Of a stretch of 64,000 bases of DNA, positions 9,236-17,021 are shown piece after piece (position 1 is the first letter of the stretch; each line of letters opens with the position of its first letter). The notes under the pieces were generated by a model, which saw only the letters and a program-made list of their open reading frames with translations, was not told where the DNA came from and did not search any database. A program made the position numbers and the translations under genes. This DNA is from Corynebacterium lujinxingii (GTDB taxonomy: Bacteria > Actinomycetota > Actinomycetes > Mycobacteriales > Mycobacteriaceae), in NCBI RefSeq assembly GCF_014490555.1, contig NZ_CP061032.1, positions 682,001 through 746,000 of the forward strand, in the 5' to 3' direction.

Positions 9236-9676
9236 ATGCGCCGTAAGCTCGCCGTCGTTGCCAGCGTGTTCGCGCTGGCTGGTTGCGGTGCGCACGGCAC
9301 GGAGATGGGGCTGCAAGACGCCGCGCTCTCCGGGGACTTTATCGTCGCGGATGTGGCGGGGTCGGGGGTGGAGCGGGCCTACGTATTTTGCCCGTACACG
9401 GACAAAACCGAAGCGCAGCGCCTCGGCTTCGACCCGAGCGACGTGCCCGGCATCGACGACAATCTCCAGGCCTGGGAGACGGCCTCCGGCATCGGGGTAA
9501 TAGCAGGCGGCCGTGCGGAGATCGAGTGGTTCGACCCGCGCCGGGTCGACGCTTGCGGGCCGGGGGTGGAGCCGTACCAGGAGATCGACCCGGTGGCGAC
9601 GGTGCACGGGAGTGTCGAGCCCCGCGAGTACGCGAGCGGGGAGATCGCCGAGGTCATCGTCTTGCGCTTCGAATGA
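9236..9676 (+). CDS. Putative small lipoprotein, function unknown
   Basis: This 146-residue protein has a short basic start and hydrophobic stretch ending in the lipobox LAGC (Cys at about residue 17), so it is expected to be lipid-modified and exposed outside the membrane. The rest is an acidic soluble domain with no motif I recognise. It starts eight bases after the gapB stop and may be cotranscribed with it. Its last 23 bases overlap the 3' end of the convergent glycosyltransferase gene. Confidence 0.7.
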   Translation: MRRKLAVVASVFALAGCGAHGTEMGLQDAALSGDFIVADVAGSGVERAYVFCPYTDKTEAQRLGFDPSDVPGIDDNLQAWETASGIGVIAGGRAEIEWFDPRRVDACGPGVEPYQEIDPVATVHGSVEPREYASGEIAEVIVLRFE

Positions 9677-10775
9677 CCTCGCCGTAGTAGCCCAGCACGG
9701 TTTCGGTCGAGGCGCGCCACGTCCAGCGCTGCGCCTCGGCGCGCCCGGCGGCGGACATGCGCGTGCGGGTGTTCGGATCGGTGAGCAGTTGCGCGATCGG
9801 GTCGGCCCAGGCGGCATCGGGGGCGTTGGGGTCGACGAGGACGCCGGTGTCGCCGTCGTCGACCACAAACGGCAGCCCGCCGGCGTTCGCCGCCACCACC
9901 GGCACGCCGGATGCGAATGCTTCCAGCGCGGCGAACCCTAAGGTTTCGGTGGTGGAGGGAAACAACAACACGTCGCCGGAGGCGTATGCGGCGGCGAGGT
10001 CGTCGCCGGAGAGGTAGCCGGTGAAGGTGGCCCAGTCTGGGGCGTGGGAGCGGAGGTCGTCGTAAAGCGGGCCCTCGCCCACGAACGCGATGCGAGCGCC
10101 GGGGACTCGCTTGCGCACTTCCTCCATGATGGGGATGCAGCGCTCGACCGATTTTTCCGCGGAGATGCGACCGACGAACAACACGAGCGGTCCGTCGCCG
10201 CCGAGGCGGGCGCGCATCTCGGCGGTGCGTGCAGTCGGGGTGAAGCGGACCGTGTCCACCGCCTTCGGCCACAGGCGCACGTTATCGATGCCGTAGTCGG
10301 CAGCCTTGTCCATCATCGGCCCCGAGGTGACCAGGTTGACCTTCGCGCGGCCGTGGAAGGTGCGCAACCCCCACTTCGCGATCGGGTTGACCCACGGGAT
10401 GCCGAGTTTGAGACAGTATTCCGGCACGTCGGTGTGGAATGAGGCGACGACGGGGTAGCGGCGCGAGACGAGCAGCGTGGACCAGCCGGCGGTCCAGATC
10501 GGGTTGATCGCGTGGACGACATCCGGGTTGAACTCGCGGAGTTTGCGCAGCGTGCGCGGGCCCATCATGCCGTGCTTGACCTCGGGGTAGACCTTGAGGT
10601 CGCGCGAGCGGATCGGCACGACCTCGAACCCGGCGTATTCAGCGGGCGGGTTGCCGGGGGCGAAGATGATGACCTCGTGGCCCATCTCGGCCAGTTGGTC
10701 GAGATGGCGGGTGGTGCGGGTGACCACCCCGTCAATCTTCGGCAGGAAAACCTCAGTTAACAGCGCGATGCGCAT
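9654..10775 (-). CDS. sqdX: GT4 glycosyltransferase, SqdX-like (probable sulfoquinovosyltransferase)
   Basis: This 373-residue GT4 enzyme starts MRIALLTEVFLPKIDGVVTR, close to what I know of cyanobacterial SqdX. It keeps further SqdX-like blocks: VASFHTDVPEY, NLVTSGPMMDKAADYGI and VRLWPKAVDT. The nucleotide-sugar binding end is standard for GT4 (FVGRISAEKS, FPSTTETLGFAALEA). SqdX transfers sulfoquinovose from UDP-sulfoquinovose to diacylglycerol at the membrane. The gene directly abuts the sqdB-like gene (TAG then ATG), which strongly supports the assignment. The alternative is a mycobacterial MgtA-type mannosyltransferase, which also belongs to GT4, but its N-terminal blocks fit less well. 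Confidence 0.75.
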   Translation of the reverse strand: MRIALLTEVFLPKIDGVVTRTTRHLDQLAEMGHEVIIFAPGNPPAEYAGFEVVPIRSRDLKVYPEVKHGMMGPRTLRKLREFNPDVVHAINPIWTAGWSTLLVSRRYPVVASFHTDVPEYCLKLGIPWVNPIAKWGLRTFHGRAKVNLVTSGPMMDKAADYGIDNVRLWPKAVDTVRFTPTARTAEMRARLGGDGPLVLFVGRISAEKSVERCIPIMEEVRKRVPGARIAFVGEGPLYDDLRSHAPDWATFTGYLSGDDLAAAYASGDVLLFPSTTETLGFAALEAFASGVPVVAANAGGLPFVVDDGDTGVLVDPNAPDAAWADPIAQLLTDPNTRTRMSAAGRAEAQRWTWRASTETVLGYYGEVIRSARR

Positions 10776-11975
10776 CTACTTCTCGCCTTGGGGCACGCCC
10801 TCGGACTGCTCGGCGGTCCACAATGAGCGCGCCGGGATCTTCGTCCGGTCAGCGCGGTCGGCGTACTTCTTCGCCACGTCTTCGACCTCCATGAGCAGCC
10901 CCTCTTCCAGCTTCGTCGGCTCCAGGCCGAGATCGAGGAAAGCGTCGTTGACCACGTGAAGTTCGTTTTCCGCGGATTCCTTGCGCGGGTTGGGCACCAT
11001 CTGCACCTCCGCGCCGGCGATGCGGCCAATGAGTTCGGCGAGGTCGCGCACGCGGTGGGTTTCGGTCATCTGGTTGAAGATCTTTACCCGCTCGCCGCGC
11101 GCCGGCGGGTTCTCAATCGCCAGTTGGACGCACTTGACCATGTCGCGGATGTGGATGAACGCGCGGGTCTGCCCGCCGGTGCCGTGCACGGTCAGCGGGT
11201 AGCCGATGGCGGCCTGCATGAGAAAGCGGTTGAGCACGGTGCCGTAGTCGCCGTCGTAGTCGAAGCGGTTGATCAGGCGCTCGTCGCGAAGCGTCTGCGG
11301 GGTGTGCGTGCCCCAGATGATGCCCTGGTGCAGATCCGTGATGCGCAGCTCGTCGTTCTTGGCGTAGTAGGCGAACAGGTGCTGGTCGAGCACCTTGGTC
11401 ATGTGGTAGATCGAGCCCGGGTTCGACGGGTAGAGGATCTGCTGCTCGACCTCGGTGCCGTCCGCGTCCACCTTCACATCCAGGTAGCCTTCCGGGATTT
11501 TCATGCCGGCGGTGCCGTAGCCGTAGACACCCATGGTGCCCAGGTGCACGACGTGGATGTCTTGTCCGGTCTCCACAATGGCGGCCAGCAGGTTGTGGGT
11601 GGCGTTGACGTTGTTGTCCACGGTGTAGCGCTTGTTGCGCGGGCTCTTCATCGAGTATGGGGCGGCACGCTGCTCGGCGAAATGGATCACGGCGTCCGGC
11701 TGGAAGTCGCGGAGGAACGCTACGAGGTCGTCGTAGTCCTCGGCGACGTTGATGTTGTGGAACGCGATCTGGTTGTCGGAGACTTCACGCCAGGCGTCCA
11801 GGCGCTCGTCGACACTGGCGATGGGGGTGAGTGATTCGGCGCCGAGTTCGTCGTCGATACGCCTGCGCGAGCAATTATCGACGATCGCAACCTCATGCCC
11901 GAGGTCAGACAAGTGCAGGGATGCCGGCCAGCCACAAAATCCGTCGCCGCCCAATACCGCAATTTTCACCGACAA
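10776..11975 (-). CDS. sqdB: NAD-dependent epimerase/dehydratase, SqdB-like UDP-sulfoquinovose synthase
   Basis: This 399-residue extended SDR has the dinucleotide motif VLGGDGFCGWPASLHL. It also has features special to SqdB: SLTPIASVDERLDAW, HFAEQRAAPYSM, the catalytic Thr in HLGTMGVYG, and the Tyr/Lys pair in YHMTKVLDQH. SqdB joins sulfite to UDP-glucose to give UDP-sulfoquinovose. The length matches known SqdB proteins of about 400 residues. The start at ATG 11975 puts the glycine motif at residue 8. It is the first gene of a two-gene operon with the SqdX-like transferase, and is divergent from the adhesin gene across about 200 bases. Confidence 0.8.
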   Translation of the reverse strand: MSVKIAVLGGDGFCGWPASLHLSDLGHEVAIVDNCSRRRIDDELGAESLTPIASVDERLDAWREVSDNQIAFHNINVAEDYDDLVAFLRDFQPDAVIHFAEQRAAPYSMKSPRNKRYTVDNNVNATHNLLAAIVETGQDIHVVHLGTMGVYGYGTAGMKIPEGYLDVKVDADGTEVEQQILYPSNPGSIYHMTKVLDQHLFAYYAKNDELRITDLHQGIIWGTHTPQTLRDERLINRFDYDGDYGTVLNRFLMQAAIGYPLTVHGTGGQTRAFIHIRDMVKCVQLAIENPPARGERVKIFNQMTETHRVRDLAELIGRIAGAEVQMVPNPRKESAENELHVVNDAFLDLGLEPTKLEEGLLMEVEDVAKKYADRADRTKIPARSLWTAEQSEGVPQGEK

Positions 11976-12172
11976 ACGCCTTTCATTTCACTTGGCACGT
12001 TCTCGGACACGGTACATGCCCTACGCCGTCGGCGCCGGGTATGTGCAGCGCGCCACCCCGAAGGTTTTACCCGGGTGAGACCACGTTCCGTCGATGAATC
12101 TAGATGCGGTTGAGCAGACAACTAAGTGGTAATCTTTCCGGAGATTTCACGCTGAACACCAAGGGAGCCCCC

Positions 12173-15100
12173 ATGCCGCGTCGAGGAAACTCTGTGCGAC
12201 CGCGCCATACGCGCATTACCGCGACTGCGCTCGCGCTCGCCCTTGCTGGACCCGCTGTACAGGTGCCGCTGGGTACGGGCGTGCCGGTCGCGCACGCGCA
12301 GGTCGCCCCGATTCCGCAGGTCGGTCTGAGCCACGGAGCGGTGCGCCAGACGTTCGGGGTGAACCCGGACTGGGAGGCGTCGGTATTCTTTAACGGAGCG
12401 ATGCAGGTGAACACCGTCGCGATCGACTTCGTGCCGCAGAAAACGGGTCAAAGCTCCTTGGAGCGCCCCAAGGAAGCGCCGAAGGACGACCCGGTGTTCA
12501 ATGTCATTCCAGAAACCGCGACCTACACGGTGAAGCACTACAAGTTGGTCAACCGCCGAGCGGTCGAGGCGGGATCGTACGAAGTGACTGGCCGCAGGAG
12601 CCAGGTTCCGACGCCGAGCGGCCACTGGGCCATCCGCATCGCGTACGAACTGCCGAATGTTGCCGTCGAACCAGGCGACCGGCTCGCCCTGTACGCCCCG
12701 GGTATGGGGACGAAGTACCCGAAGCCGCTCGCCGGCGGCGACATCCGTTTCACCATGCCGCGTGTCAACTCCGGGTTCGGCGGAACGATCCGGGTGCACA
12801 ACCCCGATTCTGAGCCGGTCGGGCAGCCGAAGCTGCTGGTCCAGCAGGGCGGCACGTCAACCGAAACGCCAGTGAACGAAGACGGCACCTACGACCTGAC
12901 CATCAACGGCGCGTCGGGCACCTACGCCCTCAAAGTGGTTCCGCCGGCAGGGTTCGCCACACCTGAAACGAGGATGTGGGACGTGTCCCAGGACGCGCCG
13001 GAGCCGGACTTCGATGTCTACCCGATCACGGTCACCGGCCGGGTCCTCGACGCCTCCGGTCAGCCGGTCGCCGGTGCGCGCGTGAGCGTCGGCGGCCGTA
13101 GCGCGCTGACCGACGCCAACGGCAACTTCACCGTGACCAAGGTGCCCACCGGCACGCACAACCTGGTCGTTGGCGCGACCGACCGGACGCAGGAGACCAC
13201 GCGTTCGAACTTCACCGTCCGCGACCAGCGCGACAACCCCATCGGATCCCCGATCAGGGTGCAAGACAAGCAGCAGTACGGCTCGATTACCGGAACGGTT
13301 GCCGGCGTGCCCAATGGAGCGACGGTGCGCGTTCGCGCCGCAGGAACGGGTGTCAGCTTCACGATCAGCGTGCAAAACGGCACGTACGCTCTCGACAATA
13401 TTGAAACCGGCAACTACACCGTCGAGGTGGTCGGCGACACGCTGCCCGCCGGTTACTCAGTGACCGGCCCGCGGCGGGTGAGCGTCGCTCCGAACGCGAC
13501 CTCGCACGCGAACTTCACCATCACCGCCGACAAGGTTGACGCGAGCGTCAAGGTCATCGACGAAAATAACGCCCCGGTCAGCGGCGCGTGGGTCACCGTC
13601 GCCGGCAGCAGGCGGGAAACGGACACGAACGGCGAAGTGACGTTTACCGGTGTCACACCGGGTAAGCACACCGCAAAGGTTGTCGAGTCCGATACCTACA
13701 GCGGCAACTCACAGGCCTTCGAGGTCAAACCCGCAACCGGCGGCGCCACCACGGTGAAGGTCGGCTCACACAACCAAGTCAGTGGCACGGTCGTCGACTC
13801 GCTCGGTGACGCCGTGGCGGAGGCAAATGTTGTCGTCAAGCAAAATGGCATTGAGGTGAAAACTTTCCGCACGGACGCGGACGGAAAGTTCGACGCCGGC
13901 AGGTTGCCCGGCGGCACGTACACCGCGCAGGTGCAAAAGACCGACCGTTACGGCGCGAACTCGAAGTCGTTCACCGTCACCGGCACGTCCGGCACCCCGT
14001 CGGTGGATCTCACCGTGCCGCTGCACCGCGGCGCAGTTGAGATCACGACCTCGGGCGATGCGGACCCGGAGTCCGTCGTCGTTGTGGGTGGCCCCAACGA
14101 AGTGACCGAGATGCTGACGAAGACGAACGGCAAGTACATCCTCACCGGCCTGTACCCGGGCAACTACAACGTGACTGCCAAGGCTCCGAGGAACCACACC
14201 GTCTCCAGCGACAGGCCCGTGCCACTGACCGTCGAGCCCAACCAGACTGCCACGGTAGCATTCACTGTCACCGCCGACGACGGCTCGCTTACGGGCGTGC
14301 TTGTCGACGAGTTCAACACCCGTCTCCCCGGCGCCTCCGTGACGCTGACTGGTCCGGACGGAACCTCGCGCACGGTTCAGGCTGGTTCAGACGGTTCTAT
14401 CGAAGTCGATGGTCTGCGCCCGGGCAAGTACACGGTGCTCATCGAGGCTGACGGCTACGAGCCGGTCGAGCAGAGCGTGAAGATCGGCCCCGGTGAGAGC
14501 AAGCACCTAAATGTGCCGGGGTTGGTGGCGATGCCGGGAAGTATTTCGGGCAAGGTTGTCGACGAGTCCGGCCACGCGGTTTCCGGCGCCACCGTGACGT
14601 TGACTGGCCCGGATGGGACGCCGCGCACGGTTCAGGCTGGTTCAGACGGTTCGCTCAACGTCGATGGCTTGCGTCCCGGCGAATACACGGTGCGTATCGA
14701 GGCGCCTGGGTACGAGCCGGTCGAGCAGACCATCAACATCGGTCCTGGTGAGAGCAAGCACCTAAATGTGCCGGGGCTGGTGGCGAAGCCGGGAAGTATT
14801 TCGGGCAAGGTTGTCGACGAGTCCGGCCACGCGGTTTCCGGCGCCACCGTGACGCTGACTGGCCCGGATGGGACGCCGCGCACTGTTCAGGTGGGTGCGG
14901 ACGGTTCGCTCAACGTCGATGGCCTGCGTCCGGGCGAGTACACGGTGCGTATCGAGGCGCCTGGGTACGAGCCGGTCGAGCAGACCATCAACATCGGTCC
15001 TGGTGAGAACAAGCAGCTCAATGTGCCGGGGCTGGTGGCGAAGCCGGGAAGTATTTCCGGCGACGTTATCGACGATGACGGCAACCCTGTTGCAGGCGCC

Positions 15101-17020
15101 ACCGTGACGCTGACTGGCCCGGATGGGACGCCGCGCACTGTTCAGGTCGGTGCGGACGGTTCGCTCAACGTCGATGGCCTGCGTCCCGGCGAATACACGG
15201 TGCGTATCGAGGCGCCTGGGTACGAGCCGGTCGAGCAGAGCGTGAAGGTCAACCCTGGTGAATCGGTTTCTTTGGGCGCAATCCCCCTTACCAAGAAGCC
15301 AACCCCGACCCCGAAGCCGACTACGTCGAAGCCGACTCCGACGCCGACCACGACGCCGACCACGACGCCGACGCCGGCGACGACTTCGATGCTGATGCCC
15401 ACTACGACCACACCGAAGCCGAGCTACCGGTGGGAGCCGGTCGTGGTCAAGCAAGGCGAAGTCGGGTTGACCGATCCGAAACAGCAGGGCACCAACGCGA
15501 AGCCCCCGTCGACGGGATTCAAGACCGTCGGCGTCACGCAGGTGAGCAAGGGCGGCGGCAAACAAGAGTCCATCCCGGTCGAGGATTGGATTCAGGTCGA
15601 GGACGACGGCACGATCGTGGCCACGCCGCCCGCCGGGGCCACACCGGGCGAGTACGAGGTGGAGATCGAAACGCCGTCGGGCACCCGCGAGAAGGTCACC
15701 GTCCAGGTGACACCGCAGCCGCCGATGGCGCAGCGTTACGACGTAACCGGCCCGACCGTCGCCGCACCGGCTGGTACCGTGCGCACCGCGCCGTCGCTGC
15801 GAGCACAGGTCACCGAAGCAGGATTCGTCTACGACGATCGCGTCCTGCCGCCCGGCACGACATTTGACGTGCAGCACGAGTGGGCGAGCGTCGACGCCAA
15901 CGGCCGTGTGACGTTCAGCCCGCCGAAGAACGCCAAGCGTGGCAATTACGACGTTTCGCTGGTGATCAATTACCCGGACGGGTCGACGGACACGGTGACG
16001 GTGACGTTCGTTGTCGGCGACCCGCTCTACGCGGACCTGCTCGATTACGGCTACGAAGAGGGCCTGCAGGTGCTGCCGGGCCGCACCGTGACACTGCTTC
16101 GCACGAGCGAAGCCGCGCTGCCGGAGGGCACCACCTTCAAGATCAAGGGCGGTGCGGATCTTTCCGGCTGGTCGGCAAACGTCGACGAGGTCACTGGCCA
16201 CGTCCGTGTTACCGCACCTGAGTCCGGCGGATCCGAGGTGACGGTGCCGGTCGTCGCGTACTTCCCGGACGGCTCCTCGCTGGAGCGCAACGCGGGCGCT
16301 CGCTTAGCGACGACCACCGCACACGCCGCCACAGCCGCCCCCGAATACACCGCAACGGTGGCGCGCCCGGGCGAGACTGTGCTCGCAGAGATCAAGCGCG
16401 ACCAGCCTGCCGGCGCGTCGTTCACGGTGGTCGACGACGGCGGGCTCGATGTCGGTGTGGACAAGAACTCCGGCGCGCTGAAAATCACCGTTCCGAAGGA
16501 CGCGCAGCTCGACGAGACGTACAAGGTCACCGTGCGCGCGGTGTACCCGGACGGCAGCGCCGGCGAGGTCGTCGCCGAGGTGCTGACCCAGTCGGACGCG
16601 CAGCGCTACGAGTTGGACTTCACGGGTGCGAACGTGCCCGTCGGTGGTGTGGCCACGCAGCAGCCGTCGGCGAAGGTGCCGGACGGCACCAGGTTCAGCA
16701 CCGACGGGTTCGACGAAGCCGGCTGGAAGGTCACGATCGATGAGGTCACGGGCCGGTTGAGTGTGTCGTCGACAAGCGATGTGCCCGTCGGTGCGAAGGC
16801 GAATGTGCCTGTGAAGGTGACGTACCCGGACGGCTCGACCGAGACGGTGAACGTACCGGTGGTTGCCCAGGCCGAAGCGGGCGGAGGCTCGTCGATCGGT
16901 GGTTCGTCGGTGAGCAGCAGCTGGATTGCTGTGCTGCTCGGCGTGCTCGCGCTGCTGGCCGGCGCGGGCTACGGCGCGTGGCTGAATCAGGACAAGATCA
17001 TGGAAGCGTTGAGGGGTTAA
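12173..17020 (+). CDS. Large repeat-containing surface adhesin-like protein
   Basis: This 1615-residue protein begins with a long signal peptide (about residues 1-42, ending AHA). About nine beta-sandwich modules of the carboxypeptidase-regulatory/CNA-B type follow (cores such as GRVLDASGQPVAGARV). The last four, residues 704-1043, are nearly identical 85-residue tandem repeats. A Pro/Thr-rich linker (about 1044-1085) leads to several modules with the YPDGS(T/A) signature of Rib-like domains, then a C-terminal membrane helix and a short tail. There is no LPXTG, so it is membrane-anchored rather than sortase-linked. The start at ATG 12173 has AAGGGAG at 12161. It forms an operon with the protease gene one base downstream. 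A role in adhesion is inferred from architecture only. Confidence 0.82.
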   Translation: MPRRGNSVRPRHTRITATALALALAGPAVQVPLGTGVPVAHAQVAPIPQVGLSHGAVRQTFGVNPDWEASVFFNGAMQVNTVAIDFVPQKTGQSSLERPKEAPKDDPVFNVIPETATYTVKHYKLVNRRAVEAGSYEVTGRRSQVPTPSGHWAIRIAYELPNVAVEPGDRLALYAPGMGTKYPKPLAGGDIRFTMPRVNSGFGGTIRVHNPDSEPVGQPKLLVQQGGTSTETPVNEDGTYDLTINGASGTYALKVVPPAGFATPETRMWDVSQDAPEPDFDVYPITVTGRVLDASGQPVAGARVSVGGRSALTDANGNFTVTKVPTGTHNLVVGATDRTQETTRSNFTVRDQRDNPIGSPIRVQDKQQYGSITGTVAGVPNGATVRVRAAGTGVSFTISVQNGTYALDNIETGNYTVEVVGDTLPAGYSVTGPRRVSVAPNATSHANFTITADKVDASVKVIDENNAPVSGAWVTVAGSRRETDTNGEVTFTGVTPGKHTAKVVESDTYSGNSQAFEVKPATGGATTVKVGSHNQVSGTVVDSLGDAVAEANVVVKQNGIEVKTFRTDADGKFDAGRLPGGTYTAQVQKTDRYGANSKSFTVTGTSGTPSVDLTVPLHRGAVEITTSGDADPESVVVVGGPNEVTEMLTKTNGKYILTGLYPGNYNVTAKAPRNHTVSSDRPVPLTVEPNQTATVAFTVTADDGSLTGVLVDEFNTRLPGASVTLTGPDGTSRTVQAGSDGSIEVDGLRPGKYTVLIEADGYEPVEQSVKIGPGESKHLNVPGLVAMPGSISGKVVDESGHAVSGATVTLTGPDGTPRTVQAGSDGSLNVDGLRPGEYTVRIEAPGYEPVEQTINIGPGESKHLNVPGLVAKPGSISGKVVDESGHAVSGATVTLTGPDGTPRTVQVGADGSLNVDGLRPGEYTVRIEAPGYEPVEQTINIGPGENKQLNVPGLVAKPGSISGDVIDDDGNPVAGATVTLTGPDGTPRTVQVGADGSLNVDGLRPGEYTVRIEAPGYEPVEQSVKVNPGESVSLGAIPLTKKPTPTPKPTTSKPTPTPTTTPTTTPTPATTSMLMPTTTTPKPSYRWEPVVVKQGEVGLTDPKQQGTNAKPPSTGFKTVGVTQVSKGGGKQESIPVEDWIQVEDDGTIVATPPAGATPGEYEVEIETPSGTREKVTVQVTPQPPMAQRYDVTGPTVAAPAGTVRTAPSLRAQVTEAGFVYDDRVLPPGTTFDVQHEWASVDANGRVTFSPPKNAKRGNYDVSLVINYPDGSTDTVTVTFVVGDPLYADLLDYGYEEGLQVLPGRTVTLLRTSEAALPEGTTFKIKGGADLSGWSANVDEVTGHVRVTAPESGGSEVTVPVVAYFPDGSSLERNAGARLATTTAHAATAAPEYTATVARPGETVLAEIKRDQPAGASFTVVDDGGLDVGVDKNSGALKITVPKDAQLDETYKVTVRAVYPDGSAGEVVAEVLTQSDAQRYELDFTGANVPVGGVATQQPSAKVPDGTRFSTDGFDEAGWKVTIDEVTGRLSVSSTSDVPVGAKANVPVKVTYPDGSTETVNVPVVAQAEAGGGSSIGGSSVSSSWIAVLLGVLALLAGAGYGAWLNQDKIMEALRG
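14282..15301 (+). repeat. Four tandem 255-base coding repeats in the adhesin gene
   Basis: Units start at 14282, 14537, 14792 and 15047, each 255 bases (85 residues), in frame. Units 2 and 3 are almost identical at DNA level, unit 1 and the end of unit 4 are more diverged. This pattern favours unequal crossing-over, so copy number probably varies between strains. Confidence 0.9.
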
Positions 17021-17021
17021 C

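Noticed and set aside
9654..10775. MgtA-type mannosyltransferase as first choice
   Set aside because: The N-terminal and middle blocks fit SqdX better and the adjacent gene is SqdB-like; kept as alternative only.
12110..12135. Promoter of the adhesin gene (TTGAGC / TAATCT)
   Set aside because: The spacer is only about 14 bases, so the match is too weak to call.
14282..15301. CRISPR-like or satellite array
   Set aside because: Units are 255 bases, in frame and coding; no short repeat-spacer structure exists.
14762..16201. A long minus-strand frame opposite the adhesin gene
   Set aside because: Arg/His-rich translation without motifs, antisense to repeats with a clear coding pattern.
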